From M50B103 sp041667565 (lineage in GTDB: Bacteria; Fidelibacterota; Fidelibacteria; Fidelibacterales; Fidelibacteraceae): a stretch of DNA of 64,000 nucleotides. The first letter of the stretch is position 1. Each line of letters begins with the position of its first letter. This document shows positions 38,778 through 48,496 of this stretch, one piece after another. Both the position numbers and the translations under genes were made by a program. The stretch lies in contig CAZNFT010000003.1 in assembly GCA_964572745.1 (NCBI GenBank), positions 1-64,000 on the forward strand, in the 5' to 3' direction. The notes under the pieces are model-generated. The model was not told where the DNA came from, did no database searches, and saw only the letters and a program-made list of their open reading frames with translations.

Positions 38778-39454
38778 AAAAGACAGATCTTATAATTTAT
38801 GATTTTGATGGAACTATATGTAATACACTTCCGGATATTGTGAAGAGTATGAATACGGTTTTGCTTAATAATGGCCTTGATGAAATCCCTTCTCATAAAG
38901 TCCGCTCTTTTATTGGAGGCGGTATTTCTAAATTAGTAAAGCGTTCGGTACTTTGTGCAATTCCCTCTGCTGGCAAGAATGAGGAAATTAGCGAAGAATT
39001 ACTGGAAAAGATTCTTAAGGAAATGTCTGACTATTACTCAGAGCACCTAATGGATCATTCATTTCTATATAAAGATAGCATTGAAGTGCTGGAATATTTT
39101 AAAGAGATCCCACAACTCATTGTTTCTAATAAACCGGTAAAAATGATTGAAGCCATGTTAGAAGAATTTAATGCCAAACATTATTTTGATCTCATTGTGG
39201 GTGGTGATACCCTTGATGTTTGTAAGCCACATCCGGCTGTTTGGGACTATGTCAAAGAAAGCTTAAATTTGTCCGATAAACTGAATGGATTCATGGTCGG
39301 GGATTCTGTACCTGATCTGGCTTTTGCTAAAGTTGCTCAACTAAAAGCTGTTGCAGTAAGCTATGGATATAACGATCTGGATGTATTACAAAAAGAAGGT
39401 GCGGATCACTTTATAGATGCTTTGTCAGAATTGAAAAATATAATTAGCAGATAA
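38774..39454 (+). CDS. HAD-family hydrolase, phosphoglycolate-phosphatase-like
   Basis: A cytosolic phosphatase of 226 residues. HAD motif I is IIYDFDGTICNTLPDI with Asp9 as nucleophile and Asp11 as acid/base. Motif II lies in LIVSNKPVKMI, motif III in GDTLDVCKPHPAVWDYV, and motif IV in FMVGDSVPDLAFAKVA. The cap is of the helical Gph/PGMB type. The substrate cannot be read from sequence; phosphoglycolate arising from DNA repair would suit the coupling to the helicase (ATGA overlap), but that is inference. Confidence 0.88.
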   Translation: MKKTDLIIYDFDGTICNTLPDIVKSMNTVLLNNGLDEIPSHKVRSFIGGGISKLVKRSVLCAIPSAGKNEEISEELLEKILKEMSDYYSEHLMDHSFLYKDSIEVLEYFKEIPQLIVSNKPVKMIEAMLEEFNAKHYFDLIVGGDTLDVCKPHPAVWDYVKESLNLSDKLNGFMVGDSVPDLAFAKVAQLKAVAVSYGYNDLDVLQKEGADHFIDALSELKNIISR

Positions 39455-39516
39455 AAGAATAATAGATCTGAGCTTAAGTTAAGATCTGTTTGAATAAAAA
39501 ATTGAGGTGGGACAAA

Positions 39517-40464
39517 ATGAAAAAGCTTTTGCTTATCCTTGTTATTTCTTTTTGTTTTTCTTCTGATCTGACACTGATGTTCTGGAATGTCGAAAATCTT
39601 TTTGATCAGGTAGATGATAAAGAAAAAAAAGATGAAGATTTTCTTCCTGCAGGGAATAAACGCTATACATGGCGATCTTACTGCTTGAAAAACGAACATT
39701 TAGCAGAAGTAATAAACAAGGCGAATCCCGATTGTCTTGCCATGGTTGAAGTCGAAAATCACACTGTCCTTGAAAATTTAAAAAGATCACTTAAGCATCA
39801 TGAAATGTGGGAGATAATTATTGATGATGGTCCCGACCTTCGTGGAATAGATCCTGCCCTGATGTACAGAAGAGATAAATTTCAATATTGTTCGAAACAA
39901 TATTTCCCCATTTATTTTAAAGATAGAGATTATCACAGTCGTCCTATTATGAGAGTGGATCTCTGCGAACTACAAACAAAAGATACCCTGAGTATATTTA
40001 TTAACCACTGGCCCTCGCGCAGAGGTGGAAAACAAACATCGGATCCCTATAGAATTTACGCTGCCGACATATTAATAGAGGCAATGAGATCGACATTGGA
40101 AGAACATCCTGAGTATTCATTAATCATAACAGGAGACTTTAATGATGACAGAGAAGACGACTGTTTAAGAATGGTGGAAGACCTATCTTGGGTGGATTAT
40201 TTGGTGAAAGAATTGCCCAAAGGTGTAAAAGGAACATATTATTACGAAGGTGAATGGATACATTTTGACCATTTTTTGGTTTCAAACTTTGAGCAGAGCA
40301 ATATTATTATAGAAAATGCAGAGATCTTTGCACCTCATTGGATACGTGAAAAACCAAGTCAGGGTCCTTTAAGATTCTATAAGGGTATTGAAACACTTGG
40401 TGGCTATTCGGACCATTATTCGATTTTATTAAATCTTACTTTTAAAGGGAAAGTTGTTGAATAA
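39517..40464 (+). CDS. Secreted endonuclease/exonuclease/phosphatase family protein
   Basis: A probable exported metal-dependent phosphodiesterase or nuclease. The ATG at 39517 has RBS GAGGTGG seven bases upstream and gives a clean signal peptide (MKKLLLILVISFCFS), so it is preferred to the upstream TTG at 39490. EEP motifs in order: LMFWNVENLFD (metal Asn), LAMVEVEN (metal Glu), IFINHWPSRRGG (His), IITGDFNDDRED (catalytic Asp, Asn) and GGYSDHYSILL (C-terminal Asp-His). 315 residues from this start. The substrate is unknown; a role in taking extracellular nucleic acid or phosphate esters is possible. Confidence 0.85.
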   Translation: MKKLLLILVISFCFSSDLTLMFWNVENLFDQVDDKEKKDEDFLPAGNKRYTWRSYCLKNEHLAEVINKANPDCLAMVEVENHTVLENLKRSLKHHEMWEIIIDDGPDLRGIDPALMYRRDKFQYCSKQYFPIYFKDRDYHSRPIMRVDLCELQTKDTLSIFINHWPSRRGGKQTSDPYRIYAADILIEAMRSTLEEHPEYSLIITGDFNDDREDDCLRMVEDLSWVDYLVKELPKGVKGTYYYEGEWIHFDHFLVSNFEQSNIIIENAEIFAPHWIREKPSQGPLRFYKGIETLGGYSDHYSILLNLTFKGKVVE

Positions 40465-40507
40465 TATCTACTTGCTCCTTAAATTTCTCAGCAAGTAAAG
40501 GGTAGGA

Positions 40508-41101
40508 ATGAAAAGCATCGTTTTAGCAACACACAACAGGGATAAGATCAAAGAGTTTAAAAGTAAACTGGGATCTGATATTGTGCTTAAAACTCTAGAT
40601 GATTTTCCCGATCTTCCCGATGTGATCGAAGATGGTGATAGTCTGGAAGAAAATGCTTTAAAAAAAGCCAGAGAGATCCACGCCTTTACAGGCTTGCCGA
40701 CTGTTGCAGATGATACCGGTTTAGAGGTTGATGCTCTCAATGGTGCGCCCGGTATTTACTCCTCCCGATTTGCAGGAGAAGATGTAAGTTATCAGGACAA
40801 TGTTTTAAAACTCCTTGAAGAATTAAAAGATACAAAAATGGAACATAGGACTGCCAGATTCCGTACAAAAATCGCCTTTGTTGATAATGATGAATTCTGG
40901 TGTGTAGAAGGTTCTGTGGAAGGTCGAATTTTGAAAGAACAAAGAGGGGAAGACGGTTTTGGCTATGATCCTGTTTTCTATTATGAAGCTCTTGACAAAA
41001 GTTTTTCGGAAATGGGTCTGGCAGAAAAAAATAGAATTAGTCATCGAGCAAAAGCTATTGAGGCTTTTGTAGATAAAATGAAAAAACTTCATCATATTTA
41101 A
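40508..41101 (+). CDS. rdgB: dITP/XTP pyrophosphatase (RdgB/HAM1 family)
   Basis: Cleans the nucleotide pool by hydrolysing dITP, ITP and XTP to monophosphates. It is 197 residues. Substrate-binding motif ATHNRDKIKEFKSKL at the N-terminus, the signature FTGLPTVADDTGLEVDALNG (about 60-79) with the metal/catalytic Asp pair, GIYSSRFAGEDVSYQDN, and the C-terminal GEDGFGYDPVFYY and ISHRAKAIEAF. RBS AGGGTAGG lies just upstream. It is followed by the sprA gene after about 40-70 bases. Confidence 0.96.
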   Translation: MKSIVLATHNRDKIKEFKSKLGSDIVLKTLDDFPDLPDVIEDGDSLEENALKKAREIHAFTGLPTVADDTGLEVDALNGAPGIYSSRFAGEDVSYQDNVLKLLEELKDTKMEHRTARFRTKIAFVDNDEFWCVEGSVEGRILKEQRGEDGFGYDPVFYYEALDKSFSEMGLAEKNRISHRAKAIEAFVDKMKKLHHI

Positions 41102-41142
41102 AAATAGGAGAACGACTGACCAACTTGTTAAAGAATTGATGT

Positions 41143-44100
41143 TTGATTAAAATTGAGGCAGTTATTAAATTAGTGAAACTGAAGCCACGCATTACTATTG
41201 GTCTGGTCATGATCATATTTGCTTCTCTCTTATTTGGGGAAAGCCAATCATATTCTCCTAAATTTACTTATAGGTTTAATATCCCGGGTATGCTGAATAC
41301 ATTTAGTCCGACTCCTCTGGGTTTTTCAAGAGGATATCATCAGCCCTTAGCTCCACTTTCTATTAATTTTCCATCTTGGTTCAATGAGATAAAATTAAAA
41401 GAAACTGCAGTGGATTCCGGACGGGTTTTTCTTGTATCTGAAAATATTGGAGATAAACCATTAAGCTCTCCTCTTTATATTCCCTTTGAAGACTATTATG
41501 TTTTCAAGAGAAGTTATAATCTTGATAATCTTTGGTATAATAATGTCGCGCTAACAGATTCATCTTATTTTATTGATCAATTAAAAGAAAAAAGTGGTGG
41601 AGGGTCTCTTGAGATTATCGGTGCGGATATTGCCGGCCAAAGAGTCGCATTAAGAATTCGTGGGTCGATCTCCATTACCGGTAAATACAATCAGCAAAAC
41701 AATGCTATTGCGACTGCCAATATGTCTAATGAGCAGAAAAACTTTTTATTGGATCAGACTCAGCAGTTTACTATTGAAGGTACTATAGGAGACAGGATCA
41801 CCATCTCAATTGATGAGGATTCACAGCGTGACTTTCAGTTTGAGAATGCTATCAAGGTCACTTATAAGGGAAAAGAAGATGAAATTGTCCAGAGTGCTAA
41901 TTTTGGTAATATCGGACTTTCTTTGCCAGGCACACAGTTTATAACGGGTTCTTCATCATCCAGTGGTCTTTTTGGTGGTAAAGCGGTCATGAAACTTGGC
42001 CCTATTGATGTAACTGCTATTGCTTCTTATGAAAAAAAAGATAGTAAAAAGAAATCCTGGGGTGGTGGATCATCCGGTGACGGTGGTTCTATTAGTCAGA
42101 TTTATGCCTATGAATATAAGCGAAATACATATTATTATCTTGATGATTATTATCGCGAAAACATGTATCCACTGGATCCTCAAACAGGAGCTCAGCTCGT
42201 AGATCCCACTAAAAAGATCTTGGAGTACAAGCTGTATATTTCTTGTAATGAGAGAGAAACCGAGAAAATTAAATCAGTTGCCTATGTGAATATTTCTTCG
42301 GATGGTAGCAATACAAGGCTTACAGAGCATGACGAAGAAGATGTGACGTCGGCGATCTGGTTCAAGGAACTTGAAGCAAGTTCCGCTATTAATCCTTATG
42401 GAGATTATACTTTAGACGAAGATCTTGGCTATCTTAAAATGAACATGTCTCTCGCTGACCATCAAATTCTTGCTATTGCTTATAAAACAGCAGACCAAAA
42501 AGTATATGGAGATCTTTTAAGAGGACAGTATTTAAAGGTCATTAAAGCTGAAAACTCCAAGCCATCATATATTACCTGGGATCTTGAAATGAAAAATATT
42601 TATGATCTTAAGGCAAGAAATATTGATTCAGATGGTTTTGATCTGAAGGTTTTTTATAGTGGAGAAAACCAAGCAAAGGAATATGACTCTAAGGGCATTA
42701 GTTATTTAAAGCATTTTGGTCTTGATAATTTTACACAGAATAATTCCATGGGTTCAGATGGCAAGATAGATATGATCCCCAATATTGTCAAGCTGGATAA
42801 GGGTGAGATCTGGTTGCCTTTTGCCAGACCTTTTGATGCTCCACCGGAAAACGATAATAGCACTGGAATTTATAATGATAGCTTAGATCCAACGAAGAGT
42901 AGCGACAGACCATCTGTAGAGCAAGTTTATAACCTTGCTTATACGGATCCGGAAAGAAAAAACAAAGACTATTATTTCGAAGTAAAATATTCTAATCGCT
43001 CTTCTACAATTGATCTGGGAGAGATGTTTATTATTGAAAATTCCGAGGAAATACTCTTAAACGGTAAACTTGCGAAAAAAGGTCACGATTACGATATAGA
43101 TTATTTTTCGGGCTTAATTACTTTAAAAAGCGCTGAAGCCTTGGATGCCAACGCAAAGATCGATATTAATTATGAAACCGAGCAATTGTTTGGCGGTATT
43201 GGCGAGCAAAAGTTTTTGGCAGGCGCTCGTGCTGAATATCGTATAAATGAAAAGGCCTTTATTGGTGCTACGGCTATGTATTATAACCGATCTGTTTTAG
43301 ATGATGGAAATGTGAATATAGGCGATGAACCTTTTCGCAACTTTATCTGGGATGTTAACGGGGAATTTGAATATGACTTAAATTGGCTGGACCGCGCCAT
43401 GAATGCCTTGCCCTTAATTCATATCAAGAAAGCCAGCCGTATAAAAGTCAATGGAGAAATCGCACAGATTTTGCCGAATCCCAATACGATTGAAAATAAA
43501 GAAAGCGGTGATTATAATGGAGTAGCTAAACTGGATGATTTTGAATCAGCTAGCCAAGAAACACCTATGAACATCAATTTCCAAAAATGGACACATGCCT
43601 CTAAACCCAGAAATGGATATTTTCCCTCTCTTTTCCCTGAGCGAGGTTTTTTATTTTGGTATAATCCTTTCATTGTTTCCGGTAACTCAAAACTTTCAGG
43701 TGTGTTGACTCAAAGTATCTGGCCGCAAAAAGAAACCACTGAGTCTGATCAATATACAAGTATTTTAAAAGTTGTTCTAGATCCGGAAGTTAATGGTATT
43801 ACAGGACAAGAAACCCAGTACGACCCTCGCCAGATTTGGGGCGGTATTATGCAGCCTGTTTACATGTATGACCAAAGTAACAGTAAATATATTGAAGTCT
43901 GGGTCAAGGGTGACCGAGGACAACTTCAGATTGATATTGGTGAAATTTCCGAGGATTGGTATAACCAAAATTATGATATAAATGATCCCGATACAGAATA
44001 TGGCGATGGTATATTGCAGACTGAAGACCAGAACGATAATGGCGTTTTGGAGATATCTCAGAATAGAAATGAAGATACCGGTATCAACGGTTTAACCGAT

Positions 44101-47100
44101 GAAGAGGAAATTGCCAGAGGCTGGGATCCCATGGTTGATAATTTTTTAAAAGAAGAATATAAGCAGGGAACTGAATTTCGCTATACCAATGGCTCCGAGG
44201 GGAACGCCGGAACAGACGGTATTCAAAATTATCCCGAGACTGAAGATATTGATAGAGATGGTAAACTAGATCAAGCCGATAACTATTACTCATATTCACT
44301 GGATCTTTCAGATGAAGAATGGTTTGTCTCTAAAACATTTTTTAATGGTGGTGGAGAAACCGGATGGAAACAATATCGTATTCCTTTAACGGCTATTGCT
44401 GATTCTGTTGGAAAACCTTCATTTTCATCTATACGAATGATGCGTTTAAATGTTTTAGGATTTGAGAAACAAGACACTTTACAATTTGCTTCTATTTCTA
44501 TTGTGGGTAATGAATGGCAAGAAGAAGGTATAGCTGATGAAAATTCTCAGATTTACCAGGTAGATGATGATCGTTTTTTTATTACTGTTTTAAATACAGA
44601 TGAAAATGCAGGTGATTATGTATCTCCTCCCGGTGTTAGGGGAAATACTGTAGTCAATCCTATTGGCGGGGAGACTATTACCGCAAAAGAACAATCACTT
44701 GTGTTGAATCTTGTGGGTTTACAGCCCGGCGAAAAGGCTATGGCTGAAAAGATCATGCTGGAGGGCGAATCTCTTTTGATGTATAAACAATTAAAAATGT
44801 TTGTACATGGTCCTGAGGATATTACGGATGAGCAAGCTCGTATTAACCTCTTCCTGAGAATAGGTCGTGGTAGCATGACCGAGTATTATGAGGCGGTAAC
44901 AGGAGTTTATGATGGCTGGGATGATGAAAATAATATAGAAGTAATATTTGAAGAAATTACACAACTGAAAAACAGAGTCGCCTTTGATAATTTAGAATAT
45001 TTTTCTTATGACGATGGTTTTATTAAAGAGTATCGACCTATAGATCCCGAAACAGGTGAATATACCGGCAAGATATTTAGAGTTGTCGGTAATCCGACAC
45101 TATCACGTATTGAAAAAATACAAATAGGTATTATAAATGTATCTGACGAAGAATATACCGGTGCAGTCTGGGTTGATGAATTGAGAGTTGTTGAATCCAA
45201 TAATGAAGCCGGTATGGCAATGCGTGGAAACTTTGATATTTCCCTGGGGAATTTTATTAATTTCAATATGAATGCGAATAAAAAAGATGCTGATTTCCAT
45301 CAGGTAAACCAGCAGATGTCAACAGGAACAAGCACGACAGAAGCTTTCAATATGAGTATGACGCTTCGTTTGCATGAATTATTCCCCAGTTCATGGAGAC
45401 TTTCTATGCCGGTTACTTTAACACAAAGAGAAAATGAAAGCATACCGAAATATTTTCCCGGCTCTGATATTCTTATGGGTGAAGATCCTGCTGATTCCTT
45501 GATCGCCCGCTCAAAAACCCAATCATTCACCACATCTTTTTCTCGTAGTTCAAACCCTAATGATCCTTTATTGACAAAATTAGTTGTTAATCCTATCAAG
45601 GTTTCTGCCTCTGTATCAAAATCTAAAACATCCAGTCTTGAGATCAGTGATAAAGAAATTAATAAAGTATCTTCGACAGTGAATTATAATCTTTCTTTGC
45701 CTAAGGGAGAGGGTATTGCATATTTAGGATGGATCCCTTTCTTGGGTGAGAAAGCTCAAAAACAGAAGTTTTATTGGAAACCATCTTCATTTAGATGGAA
45801 TTTGGTTGTTTCTGAAAATGATAACGAATGGATCACTCGATCCACCTTAGATACCAATACGACCTATTCGTTTTTCTTGACAAAAAGTATGTCTTTGGCA
45901 TATAAACCATTTAATTCTATGTCCTTTAGTTACAGTCGTTCATCTAAAGCGGATCTGAACGACTATGAAGATAATTTTGGAGCTATATTTTCAGATATAA
46001 GCTATGATAGTTTAATGAATGGTATAAATGTTGGTGCCGTTACCAACATGACCGAAGCAATGTCTATAAATTATGCTCCTGTTCTCACCAGCTGGTTAAA
46101 ACCCAGTTTTAAATATAACAGTAACTATAAATTTAATTCCTCTAAAGAGAGACATTATGCAGGTGTTGGTGTAACAAGAAAATTTTCTTCCAGTCTTTCA
46201 TTAAGCTTAAAACAAATATACGACAGTTTTGAAAAAGATCTGAAGAAAATAAAAAGCAATAAAAAATCCGATTTACGGGCAGGCTCCTTTTTAAAATTAA
46301 ATACAGATGGCCCCAAGGGAGCAGATCCCGATCCTAGGAAAGCGCCGGCTAAAAAGACAATCAGACAGACAAAAAGGCGGGCTCCACTTACAATATCAAC
46401 TCTTTTAGGCAGAGTGAATCCTATAAAAATTTCTTATAGTAATGATCTTACAAAAGGTAATAGTGGTATTATGGGGAGTGATTCGAGCAAGATATATAAA
46501 GATGTTGTTTATAAATATCGTTATGGTTTTGTTGACTATTATACTCTTCCAACTCAATATTTTGAAAACAGTATTACGTCGCCAATGAAAAATACCCTGA
46601 AGGAAAGCTTTAGTATCGCTTCCGGTGCAAAATTAAGCAGAACGTTGACTCTAAGATTAGATTATTCGCAGAATACCTCCACCGGTAGAGACTATACCTA
46701 TAAAACATCTTCAAATGAATTTTACGATACACCTTTTCATATTATTACATATGGAGATACTTTAGAGCTTTCTCCTTATGATTCTTCAGCGAGCAGAAAT
46801 TTTCTTCCAATGGGGGAAAGTGGTCACGAAGGTTTTGCAGCACCGGATTATTCCTTGAGTTGGACATTGACCCCAAGTCAGATACCCTGGCTTAAAGATA
46901 AAGTTGATTTTATCAAAAAGATTAGCTTTAATCACAAATTGTCTGGTAAAGAAACTATTCGCTACGAACAGAAAACGGATCAATTCCCTTATTACATGGT
47001 GGTTTCATCTGCATCGTATAATTTGAATTTTTCTCCTCTCATTAAAGTGGGCATGACCTTTAAAAATAATATGACGGCGAATTTTGCTTTTAATAAATCT

Positions 47101-47538
47101 ATTACTTATAGTCATCGAGGCGATGTTGAACAGGATTTTTCAAATACGGGTATTACCAAAAATAATCAGGACAATATTACATTTAATTTATCTTTTAATT
47201 ATAATAAAGGAATCAGCATTCCAGTACCTTTCTTGAAAAATGTTGATGTGCTGAATCTGGATAACGATATTAGTTTCCAATTACAGGGGAAATATGGGTT
47301 CAGCAAAAAAATGGTAAAGGAAATTTCTAAGCTAGAATATTCTGATCCAATTGATCATAGAATTAATTGGGAGATAGAACCTATATTGAAATATACTTTT
47401 AGCAATAATATTACCGGGCAACTATTCTTTAAATATGGCCAAAGAATTAATTTGAATCAGCAGACTGAAGAGGGCGATAACGCTAAAGATGATTATAAGG
47501 ATTTCGGTCTTACGGTTACAATAAGGATTAGAGGATAA
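41143..47538 (+). CDS. sprA: SprA/Sov-family T9SS outer-membrane translocon
   Basis: Giant outer-membrane barrel that forms the T9SS export pore. At 2131 residues it is in the range of the 2.3-2.5-kaa SprA/Sov proteins. A signal peptide (ITIGLVMIIFASLLFG) precedes beta-rich sequence. Early family stretches such as EIIGADIAGQRVALRIRGSI and SITGKYNQQNNA, a NFGNIGLSLPGTQFITGSS segment, and the LKHFGLDNFTQNN region match the SprA N-terminal domain. A repeated barrel pattern extends to the end. There is no ATG: TTG at 41143 or GTG at 41173 are the options. GTG leaves a short lysine-containing n-region and has a GAGG 14 bases upstream; the longer start is reported here. The next gene starts two bases after its stop. 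Confidence 0.88.
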   Translation: MIKIEAVIKLVKLKPRITIGLVMIIFASLLFGESQSYSPKFTYRFNIPGMLNTFSPTPLGFSRGYHQPLAPLSINFPSWFNEIKLKETAVDSGRVFLVSENIGDKPLSSPLYIPFEDYYVFKRSYNLDNLWYNNVALTDSSYFIDQLKEKSGGGSLEIIGADIAGQRVALRIRGSISITGKYNQQNNAIATANMSNEQKNFLLDQTQQFTIEGTIGDRITISIDEDSQRDFQFENAIKVTYKGKEDEIVQSANFGNIGLSLPGTQFITGSSSSSGLFGGKAVMKLGPIDVTAIASYEKKDSKKKSWGGGSSGDGGSISQIYAYEYKRNTYYYLDDYYRENMYPLDPQTGAQLVDPTKKILEYKLYISCNERETEKIKSVAYVNISSDGSNTRLTEHDEEDVTSAIWFKELEASSAINPYGDYTLDEDLGYLKMNMSLADHQILAIAYKTADQKVYGDLLRGQYLKVIKAENSKPSYITWDLEMKNIYDLKARNIDSDGFDLKVFYSGENQAKEYDSKGISYLKHFGLDNFTQNNSMGSDGKIDMIPNIVKLDKGEIWLPFARPFDAPPENDNSTGIYNDSLDPTKSSDRPSVEQVYNLAYTDPERKNKDYYFEVKYSNRSSTIDLGEMFIIENSEEILLNGKLAKKGHDYDIDYFSGLITLKSAEALDANAKIDINYETEQLFGGIGEQKFLAGARAEYRINEKAFIGATAMYYNRSVLDDGNVNIGDEPFRNFIWDVNGEFEYDLNWLDRAMNALPLIHIKKASRIKVNGEIAQILPNPNTIENKESGDYNGVAKLDDFESASQETPMNINFQKWTHASKPRNGYFPSLFPERGFLFWYNPFIVSGNSKLSGVLTQSIWPQKETTESDQYTSILKVVLDPEVNGITGQETQYDPRQIWGGIMQPVYMYDQSNSKYIEVWVKGDRGQLQIDIGEISEDWYNQNYDINDPDTEYGDGILQTEDQNDNGVLEISQNRNEDTGINGLTDEEEIARGWDPMVDNFLKEEYKQGTEFRYTNGSEGNAGTDGIQNYPETEDIDRDGKLDQADNYYSYSLDLSDEEWFVSKTFFNGGGETGWKQYRIPLTAIADSVGKPSFSSIRMMRLNVLGFEKQDTLQFASISIVGNEWQEEGIADENSQIYQVDDDRFFITVLNTDENAGDYVSPPGVRGNTVVNPIGGETITAKEQSLVLNLVGLQPGEKAMAEKIMLEGESLLMYKQLKMFVHGPEDITDEQARINLFLRIGRGSMTEYYEAVTGVYDGWDDENNIEVIFEEITQLKNRVAFDNLEYFSYDDGFIKEYRPIDPETGEYTGKIFRVVGNPTLSRIEKIQIGIINVSDEEYTGAVWVDELRVVESNNEAGMAMRGNFDISLGNFINFNMNANKKDADFHQVNQQMSTGTSTTEAFNMSMTLRLHELFPSSWRLSMPVTLTQRENESIPKYFPGSDILMGEDPADSLIARSKTQSFTTSFSRSSNPNDPLLTKLVVNPIKVSASVSKSKTSSLEISDKEINKVSSTVNYNLSLPKGEGIAYLGWIPFLGEKAQKQKFYWKPSSFRWNLVVSENDNEWITRSTLDTNTTYSFFLTKSMSLAYKPFNSMSFSYSRSSKADLNDYEDNFGAIFSDISYDSLMNGINVGAVTNMTEAMSINYAPVLTSWLKPSFKYNSNYKFNSSKERHYAGVGVTRKFSSSLSLSLKQIYDSFEKDLKKIKSNKKSDLRAGSFLKLNTDGPKGADPDPRKAPAKKTIRQTKRRAPLTISTLLGRVNPIKISYSNDLTKGNSGIMGSDSSKIYKDVVYKYRYGFVDYYTLPTQYFENSITSPMKNTLKESFSIASGAKLSRTLTLRLDYSQNTSTGRDYTYKTSSNEFYDTPFHIITYGDTLELSPYDSSASRNFLPMGESGHEGFAAPDYSLSWTLTPSQIPWLKDKVDFIKKISFNHKLSGKETIRYEQKTDQFPYYMVVSSASYNLNFSPLIKVGMTFKNNMTANFAFNKSITYSHRGDVEQDFSNTGITKNNQDNITFNLSFNYNKGISIPVPFLKNVDVLNLDNDISFQLQGKYGFSKKMVKEISKLEYSDPIDHRINWEIEPILKYTFSNNITGQLFFKYGQRINLNQQTEEGDNAKDDYKDFGLTVTIRIRG

Positions 47539-47539
47539 T

Positions 47540-48439
47540 ATGAAAAAACTCTTAGCTTTATGTTTTTCCCTCTTTGCAATATCCTTTGCGATAGCCCCCG
47601 TTTTTGATGCACAAAAAGCCTTTTCTTTGCTTGAAGATCAAGTTGACATGGGGCCTCGATATCCCGGTAGTCCGGGACAAATAATATGCCGTGATTGGAT
47701 AGTGGCTCTGTGTAATGAACATGCAGATACTGTTATTGTTCAGGAATTTCAAGCTTATCGTCCAGATAATCAAACTTATATAAGATCTTATAATATTATT
47801 GCCAGATTTTCTCCGGAATTAAAAAATCGGGTGATGTTAAGTGCACACTGGGATACGCGCCCAATATCCGATATGGATATTTTGCATTACAACACACCGG
47901 TTCCAGGAGCTAATGATGGTGCAAGTGGAACAGCGGTTTTACTCGAAACCCTCAGACACATAAAGCACATGGATCTGAATATAGGCCTAGATATTGCTTT
48001 TTGGGATGCAGAAGATATGGGCATTGCAGGAAGTGGTGCTTATTTTTGCCAAGGTTCGGAATTTTATGCCTATAATCCCATATTGCCAAAACCCAAGAAA
48101 GGTATTTTGATCGATATGATAGGTGATTACGACCTATCACTCCCTATCGAAGGAAATTCAATGAAATATGCACCCAAGCTTGTGCAAGAAGTTTATGCAA
48201 TAGGCCAAAAATTAGGATATGGTCATATTTACAAACAAAAAATTGGCCCGGAAATTTTTGATGATCATATTCCACTTAATACCATCGCAGATATACCAAC
48301 AATTGACTTAATTGATTTCTCTTATGAATATCAAGGTCGCAATCTTTGGCATACGCCCAGAGATTTACCAAAATATTGCTCCCCTCAAAGTCTGAAGGCC
48401 ATAGGAGATGTTCTAATATTTTGGTTAAAGAGTCAATAA
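47540..48439 (+). CDS. Exported M28-family zinc enzyme resembling glutaminyl-peptide cyclotransferase
   Basis: An M28-fold enzyme of 299 residues with a signal peptide (LLALCFSLFAISFAIA). Zinc-site residues are in LSAHWDTRPISD (His103), GANDGASGTAVLLE (Asp126) and FWDAEDMGIAG (Glu158, Asp159), with EIFDDHIPLN (His) and LWHTPRD near the C-terminus. The HWDTRP and FWDAED stretches are typical of glutaminyl cyclases rather than aminopeptidases. Such enzymes make pyroglutamate at the N-terminus of exported proteins in Bacteroidetes. Its start lies two bases behind the sprA stop, and two other exported proteins in the window have Gln at the predicted +1 site, which supports this role. An aminopeptidase is the alternative. 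Confidence 0.8.
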   Translation: MKKLLALCFSLFAISFAIAPVFDAQKAFSLLEDQVDMGPRYPGSPGQIICRDWIVALCNEHADTVIVQEFQAYRPDNQTYIRSYNIIARFSPELKNRVMLSAHWDTRPISDMDILHYNTPVPGANDGASGTAVLLETLRHIKHMDLNIGLDIAFWDAEDMGIAGSGAYFCQGSEFYAYNPILPKPKKGILIDMIGDYDLSLPIEGNSMKYAPKLVQEVYAIGQKLGYGHIYKQKIGPEIFDDHIPLNTIADIPTIDLIDFSYEYQGRNLWHTPRDLPKYCSPQSLKAIGDVLIFWLKSQ

Positions 48440-48496
48440 ATAAAATACTGGACTTATAGCTAAGTATATATTAAATTAGAAAAAGGACAGATTTCT

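Noticed and set aside
39490..39516. Upstream TTG start for the EEP-family protein
   Set aside because: It would place nine residues ahead of a clean signal peptide; the ATG at 39517 has its own good RBS.
46786..46983. Small antisense frames inside sprA (and similar ones throughout)
   Set aside because: Short, within a strongly supported gene, and without ribosome-binding sites.
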